Source: Augochlora pura
Lineage: Eukaryota > Arthropoda > Insecta > Hymenoptera > Halictidae
Assembly (NCBI RefSeq): GCF_028453695.1
Contig: NC_135782.1
Location: 10,230,001-10,294,000, forward strand
Length of the DNA: 64,000 bases
Reading direction: 5' to 3'
Shown: one piece after another, positions 59,370 through 64,000 of the stretch
Layout: every line of letters starts with the position of its first letter
How positions within the stretch are numbered: position 1 is the stretch's first letter
Position numbers and translations under genes: made by a program
Notes under the pieces: generated by a model
The model's input: the letters and a program-made list of their open reading frames with translations, nothing else
Databases searched by the model: none
Told to the model about the DNA's origin: nothing

Positions 59370-60011
59370 AGTAGTTTATTGTTTAATAGAAGCTCAAAGT
59401 CGCTCTGTTTTCCGCCTCCGGGTCTTCTACGACCCCGACTGAATTTCCTACGTAACGATTTTCACCGGGAAGCTTGTACCATATGTTTAGAAATAGTATT
59501 TTAATACTATTATAGGGACTAATGTCTAAAAAAAAGACATGGAAACTCACGCTCTGTCTTTCGGCCAGGTGGGCCTCAAAAACTAAGCAATAAACTCGGG
59601 TCACTCGAAGCAGTCCAAACACTCTATAAACATCTGTTCCATTCATTCAATATTTTACGACACTGACTCTCGATAATTCTGTCTTTAACCCTTTGGCTAC
59701 GGCAGACTTTGGCACGGCCGTAGTTTTTCGTTAGGCATGCATTTCTGAGGAGGTATATGAAAATATTCAAAATATTGAGTTCTGTTACATTACACCAATA
59801 TTACTTGAAGTGAACAATAATATTAAGCTTTTTTACAATATATATAGCATAAATATTACACAATATATAATTAATCAAATTTAATAATAAATGGGGGCGA
59901 AATTTGATCTTGACGCCTATTGGCGCCTACTGTACCGGGAAGCCAACGTGTGTCGGACGCCAATAGGCGCCAACAGTAGTCAAAGGGTTAATACTCGGAG
60001 GAAATTCTACA
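59370..60011 (+). mobile_element. diverged LTR-like copy, split by a MITE
   Basis: It resembles 46453-47008: start AGTAGTTTATT, interior AAGCAATAAACTCGGGTCAC.CGAAG and CCAAACACTCTATAAACATC, end AATACTCGGAGGAAATTCTACA at 59990-60011. The TTAA MITE 59685-59991 interrupts it 20 bp before its 3' end. Without the MITE it is about 340 bp, shorter than the 46.5 kb copy. No target duplication is recognisable. Confidence 0.6.
59685..59991. mobile_element. TTAA MITE, GGCGCC family, copy 2
   Basis: 307 bp between TTAA at 59685-59688 and 59988-59991, with ends TTAACCCTTTGGCTAC and inverted GTAGTCAAAGGGTTAA. It is the reverse-complement relative of 27245-27560, including CACGGCCGTAGTTTTTCGTTA and the GGCGCC cluster. 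It is inserted inside the LTR-like copy, so it is younger than that LTR. Confidence 0.9.
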
Positions 60012-61956
60012 CCATAAAATATAACGAAGCGAACAACTGGACAATAATATTTCTGCCACAGATACTAATCAGACATGACACGCGTATGCTGCGAACGACG
60101 CGATGCGATCGACGTCCGAGTTCTATGAAGCATTCGAATTCGCTGAAGTCAACGACACGGTGGAACATCGAAAGATTTCAAAAAGTGTGCATAGCTGTGG
60201 AATAAAATTCGGAAGGGACAAAGGTGGACCGAGTCGATAAGGATACAATATGAAAAAGATTTATAGCAGTGCGGGCCAATTAATGGAAACAATTGCCGGA
60301 ACAGACGTGACCGTCGAGGCTGTCTTTGTCGCGAAATCGATGTCAGCGCTCGCTCGTCTTTCTCGTTTCTTTTTTTTTATTTAAGCTTCTCCGCCGTGCC
60401 GATAAAACTTCAGGTGGGTCCGGTATGGCCAACCTGCAGAGCGATGCTAATTGCTTGGAGCAGACGGCGCGAGAAAAAGGACTGGGGGAAAGACGGCACC
60501 GGGGAAACGGATGCTTGCTAGTTTACCGGAGAAACATAACACCATCGCTAATAGTTGGTTTTGCAACTCTCGTTAAATTAACGCCTTTTTAAGCGAACCC
60601 AATTCCGGAGGAGCCGCGCGGCAACGTTGCCGGGCATCTACACAGCGAACCGTTAAATAATCGACTGGGGGTAACACCAAATGGAATATCGTAGATTAAT
60701 TTTACATTAACGGCACGTCGGCGCACGGTCCCGTTGAAACAATAACAATGGCGCAGCTATTTTCGCCCGTGCAGATTTCCGTCGACGTTTATCGTTGCAT
60801 CGGCAGATACGTATCGCGAACGGTAATCGCTTTCTAATAATTCAACGGCGCATTAACGATCGCAGTTTCAATTTCAGCGTTTTCTCGAACGGTACAAATT
60901 TCGCTTCTCGTTGACTACCATTTGAATCCTAGCTAATTAGCCATCAGCTTTTACGATGTTTTCGCATGATCAGCAGCCAATTGACGCTTCGAACGCCGTT
61001 AATACTTCGACGGCGGAGTTTGCACCAGGGGTACAAATATTGTTACTTAACCGTTTCTGACAAATAATTAAGCAATTTAATTGAATTTAATACATAAAAA
61101 AAACTGATGGCTATGCAAAGAGTACAAATTACGGCGAAAAAGTTATCAATAATTCTAAGCACCGCTCTGTTACAGTTTTATCAAAAAAGCCGCCCAAAAT
61201 TTTTCTCGATTTTTCGATTATAAAACTGATTTTTAATATGCCAGGAAATATTAAAATTACCGATTTCATATCGACATTGTAAAGTGGCCACTTTTATATT
61301 TTCACAATTCTCCCTTTTTCATAGTTTGTATCATATTATTTTGTCGGGTTTTTCGAATTCGGGGTGCATATCTAAAAAAAGGAAGAATGATTTCTTCTAC
61401 CTTTTAGTATGCAAAAAATGACACACGCACGCATTTCTTATACAATACAAACAATTTCATGTATTAAACGAAACAATTCGACTGTTCAAAAGGTCTTACA
61501 TTTGATAAGTATATATAATGTGGATTTTTGAAAGGTTTTGGTGATCGAAATGAACTGACCAAATTTGTTTCTCTGTAATTAAGAGTTTTATATTATAACC
61601 TATATTCCTATAACTACAATATATACAATATTTACAAGTTTACCTGTAATTAAGAGAAACGACAATTTAGGTCAACTGTTCGTCTCCCTTTCACAGCTCT
61701 GCCTTTATTAACTATTTTCCTTATAACGATTAGTAAAATTTACGTAATACTTTCCTATAACTAGCACGCGTTTTCTATTTTAATTCTTCGATCTATCTAT
61801 CTATCTATCTCTCTCACCACGTGGCCAGCTCGCAGGTTCATCCCAGCCGCGCGGGCACCATGTACTGAGCGCGGTAATTTTAAAGAGGGTATATTCTCTT
61901 TACATATATATTTCCGATTAATTGTATGTATAAATGATAGCTAGCGTTATTGGTAA
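60012..61956. other. balanced to GC-rich island then AT-rich spacer
   Basis: 60012-61020 is repeat-free and CpG-containing, with several stretches (60650-60950) that look like conserved non-coding DNA. 61030-61780 is AT-rich. (CTAT)n lies at 61790-61815. 61831-61860 resembles a tRNA 3' end but does not fold as one. No gene recognised. Confidence 0.4.
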
Positions 61957-62466
61957 TATAAGGTTTTTCCCGAGTATGAAAGGTAGAATGGTCGCGAGTC
62001 ATAAAATACAGAATGAATGAGACGAATATTGACAGAATGTTTGGGCGGCTTCCAGTGATCTGAGATGACTATATCGGTTTCTCGAAATCTTGCGTGGTCG
62101 AAAGGTAAAGCGTGAGTGGGTGAGAAGGAAATGAGGAAAGAAAGGAAGAAAATGAGCAAGAATGAGACGGAGTGTGGAAGAGTGTTTGCAAGACAGAGAA
62201 TGAGAGAAAGAGGGAGAGAGAGAGAGAGAGAGAAAATGGTGAAATGATGAGAGAAAAGACCGTAAGGGTGAAAGGGCCGATAGTAAAGATCGAGACATTG
62301 GTAAGAGAACCGCCGCCCTGTATAGTTGTGCATAGTTGTTATAGTTGTCGTGGTCACAGTTGTTGCGTTGTCGTTGTTAAATGTAGTCGTCGTTGTCGTT
62401 ATTGCGTCATCGTTCTTGTTTAAGCCGTAGGAGGTACCAATAAACTAAATTACTAATAAACCCCTC
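61957..62466 (-). mobile_element. LTR-like copy, minus strand
   Basis: The reverse complement aligns with 46453-47008 throughout: a GGGTTTATT start, a CAACAA-rich 5' part, a CT-rich middle, GGCACGCAGGATTTCGAG/GACCACGCAAGATTTCGAG, and a CCCGGAAAAAACC or CTCGGGAAAAACC end. A (GA)n run lies at 62208-62234. No intact target duplication or adjacent retrotransposon genes were found. Confidence 0.65.
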
Positions 62467-62641
62467 CTGCTACTTCTATCGTCATCCAACGTTGTTTGTT
62501 ACCGATAGTTACATCACCACGTAGTCTCGTAGGATTTCCAAATAATAATCCCAACAGTAATTTTGTCGAAGCGTACTTGCTTAGCTATTCCGTTTCAACG
62601 GAACTAGATTACACAGCTTTTCGGAAGCTCCCACCGCGATC
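62467..62641. other. spacer
   Basis: Balanced composition between the LTR-like copy and the following open frame. Nothing recognised. Confidence 0.4.
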
Positions 62642-63283
62642 CTATGCAGAGTTCGATGTAAAAGAACCGCGTTCGATGCACCGAAGAAACGAGTATCGGA
62701 GGAACGGGGGTGTGGGTAGCGACTGCGGGTAGCGACTGCGGGGCAAGTACAGTATGAAAAGTGAAGAGGAAGAGGACTCGGGGATAAGGAGTGGCAACGT
62801 CAACGTGAAATAAACGCGACGACGTTTAACTTCTGGTTTCGTCTCGAAGGGTGGATCTTCGGCGGTGAAGGTGGTGTTCAAAAGGGGCTGGGACGAGGTG
62901 GAAGGCAGACGAGTAGTAGTCGGTGGATGCAGAATCCGGAGGCAATATTTCACGGCCCTTCCTATGGCGTCTAGAAGCTTGAACCGTTCCGTCGCACCCC
63001 CTTTGCTCTTCGATGTGCAAGTCCGATGGATTCGAGTCCATTTACTTCTCTGGACGACGAGAGCAACCGACTCTGTTACGATGACGCCCGGATCTAAATG
63101 CTTTAACAGTCCTTTGACTCCTCCTTTGAGCTCTTTACTATCGTTTATTGTTTCTCTCATCCAACCTTCCTCGCGCTGTCTCGTTTCTTCCGGCACAACT
63201 TTTTCCTCCCACCAAACGTCAACAATTATGTCATCTTTCAGAGCTCCTTCATTTCTTTCCGCAATCTTGGACCCTCGGACCTT
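62642..63283 (-). CDS. long unassigned open frame, possibly a degraded gene
   Basis: The minus-strand frame is open for 213 codons from after TAA (63284-63286) to TAG (62642-62644). The N-terminal half reads like a charged soluble protein (ALKDDIIVDVWWEEKVV, then SKELKGGVKGLLKHLDPGVI and a basic TERFKLLDAIGRAVKYCLRI). The C-terminal third is Pro/Ser/Leu-rich and looks non-coding. There is no in-frame ATG at the beginning. An ATG in good context (63312) lies in another frame, so a frameshift or upstream exon would be needed. I do not recognise the family, and the overlapping plus-strand frame of 165 codons warns that chance openness is possible. Confidence 0.2.
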   Translation of the reverse strand, partial: KVRGSKIAERNEGALKDDIIVDVWWEEKVVPEETRQREEGWMRETINDSKELKGGVKGLLKHLDPGVIVTESVALVVQRSKWTRIHRTCTSKSKGGATERFKLLDAIGRAVKYCLRILHPPTTTRLPSTSSQPLLNTTFTAEDPPFETKPEVKRRRVYFTLTLPLLIPESSSSSLFILYLPRSRYPQSLPTPPFLRYSFLRCIERGSFTSNSA

Positions 63284-63349
63284 TTATGCTCTTTTGTCAT
63301 TTTTGCTATCCGTTTCCTACAGAGGTGGGCAACGTTTGATTCGAATGAC

Positions 63350-64000
63350 AGATAAGAGATGAAGTATTAGTACATTTTATTCGACATTATCGTATAAACA
63401 TCCAGTCGAATACAAATTTATATAAATCAAAATTTATTTCAATAGGATTTTATTCACATTATAACATATAAAACATAATGTGTTATTTCATAGCTTATGG
63501 ATTTATCTCTTTCACATCCTTTTTTTGCAGTTAAAGAAGAATATCAGAAAATTTATAATTCTATAATTAGTTGAAATTGAACTTGAATTATGTAAAAGCA
63601 AAAACAGTTTACATTCATTTGCATTATTATTTAATTAACATTACAATCTATATTCGAATAACTTATTTCAAGCAAAGGATTATGGGAATGATTTATTCGA
63701 ATGAATAAATCACTCGCATAATTTGGATAAATAGATAGAATTGTGACAGATAATTCTGTTAAATAAATATTTATTCAAATATTTTTTCTAAAGTAACCGT
63801 TTTCTTTATGTCATTATCTTTTGTTAGTTTATAAAACATTGATTAATCTGCGAAACTGAACACAACAAATTATATTCTTTAAAATATGAGAAAGCCAAAG
63901 GAGCCAATGAAATTTATCTAAATAGTATCCTGCACTAACTTTATTAATTTTAGGAACCAAGAAAGTAATAGTTAACAATGAACTTTTAATTTTACTTTGA
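63350..64000. other. AT-rich spacer
   Basis: No gene, repeat array or element end recognised. Confidence 0.5.

Noticed and set aside
61831..61860. tRNA 3'-end-like sequence with CCA (or a primer-binding site on the minus strand)
   Set aside because: The T-stem does not pair, and it lies about 100 bp from the end of the LTR-like copy, too far for a PBS.
1..64000. CRISPR arrays, bacterial operons, riboswitches
   Set aside because: All tandem repeats lack spacer structure and the sequence is clearly animal nuclear DNA.

Overview
This window looks like insect nuclear DNA, most likely hymenopteran (bee, ant or wasp). The evidence is an AT-rich background broken every few kilobases by GC-rich islands of about 0.5-1.2 kb, animal-type transposons (a mariner relative, piggyBac-like elements, LTR remnants), many micro- and minisatellites, and no compact genes. 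I recognise no host protein-coding exon, tRNA, rRNA or other RNA gene. The many short open frames are mostly chance openings in GC-rich islands or simple-sequence artefacts. The window is best read as intergenic or deep-intronic DNA shaped by transposons. The species call is an inference.

The main structure is a dense, diverse set of small TTAA-flanked inverted-repeat elements (MITEs). About a dozen are supported, from 6.08 to 59.99 kb, mostly 230-330 bp long. Most ends read TTAA plus CCC(T/C)TTTG-like sequence, and many have a short palindrome just inside one end. At least four families occur as exactly two copies here (27.2/59.7, 11.4/39.8, 28.5/50.9 and 35.0/54.9 kb). A fifth (23.7 kb) shares its outer ~40 bp with a decayed element at 44.78 kb. 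That element still carries the acidic N-terminus and ECFHLF..DEII motif of a piggyBac-like transposase, which suggests a source for the MITEs.

Other mobile DNA: a 916-bp internally deleted mariner-type element at 56419-57334 with ~47-bp terminal inverted repeats, TA target duplication and the D2 and D3 catalytic motifs at DD41D spacing; a 556-bp solo-LTR-like insertion at 46453-47008 with a 4-bp duplication and an empty-site control in the neighbouring tandem unit; two diverged relatives of it at 59370-60011 (split by a TTAA MITE) and 61957-62466 (minus strand); and a foldback element at 32366-32760.

Tandem repeats are frequent (4.3, 7.8, 9.9, 12.2-13.1, 15.0, 17.4, 24.6, 29.4, 37.3 and 41.8-42.75 kb). 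The largest, an 18-bp minisatellite at 41780-42750, has a TTAA MITE inserted in its first unit and contains a 100-N assembly gap. The MITE end and array restart after the gap, with a perfect 46-bp palindrome at the gap edge, so the assembly is suspect there. The GC-rich islands (for example 2.05-2.9, 4.9-5.7, 6.9-7.76, 17.8-18.7, 25.4-26.5, 51.5-52.4, 57.7-58.9 and 60.0-61.0 kb) are the likeliest places for conserved regulatory DNA or unrecognised exons.
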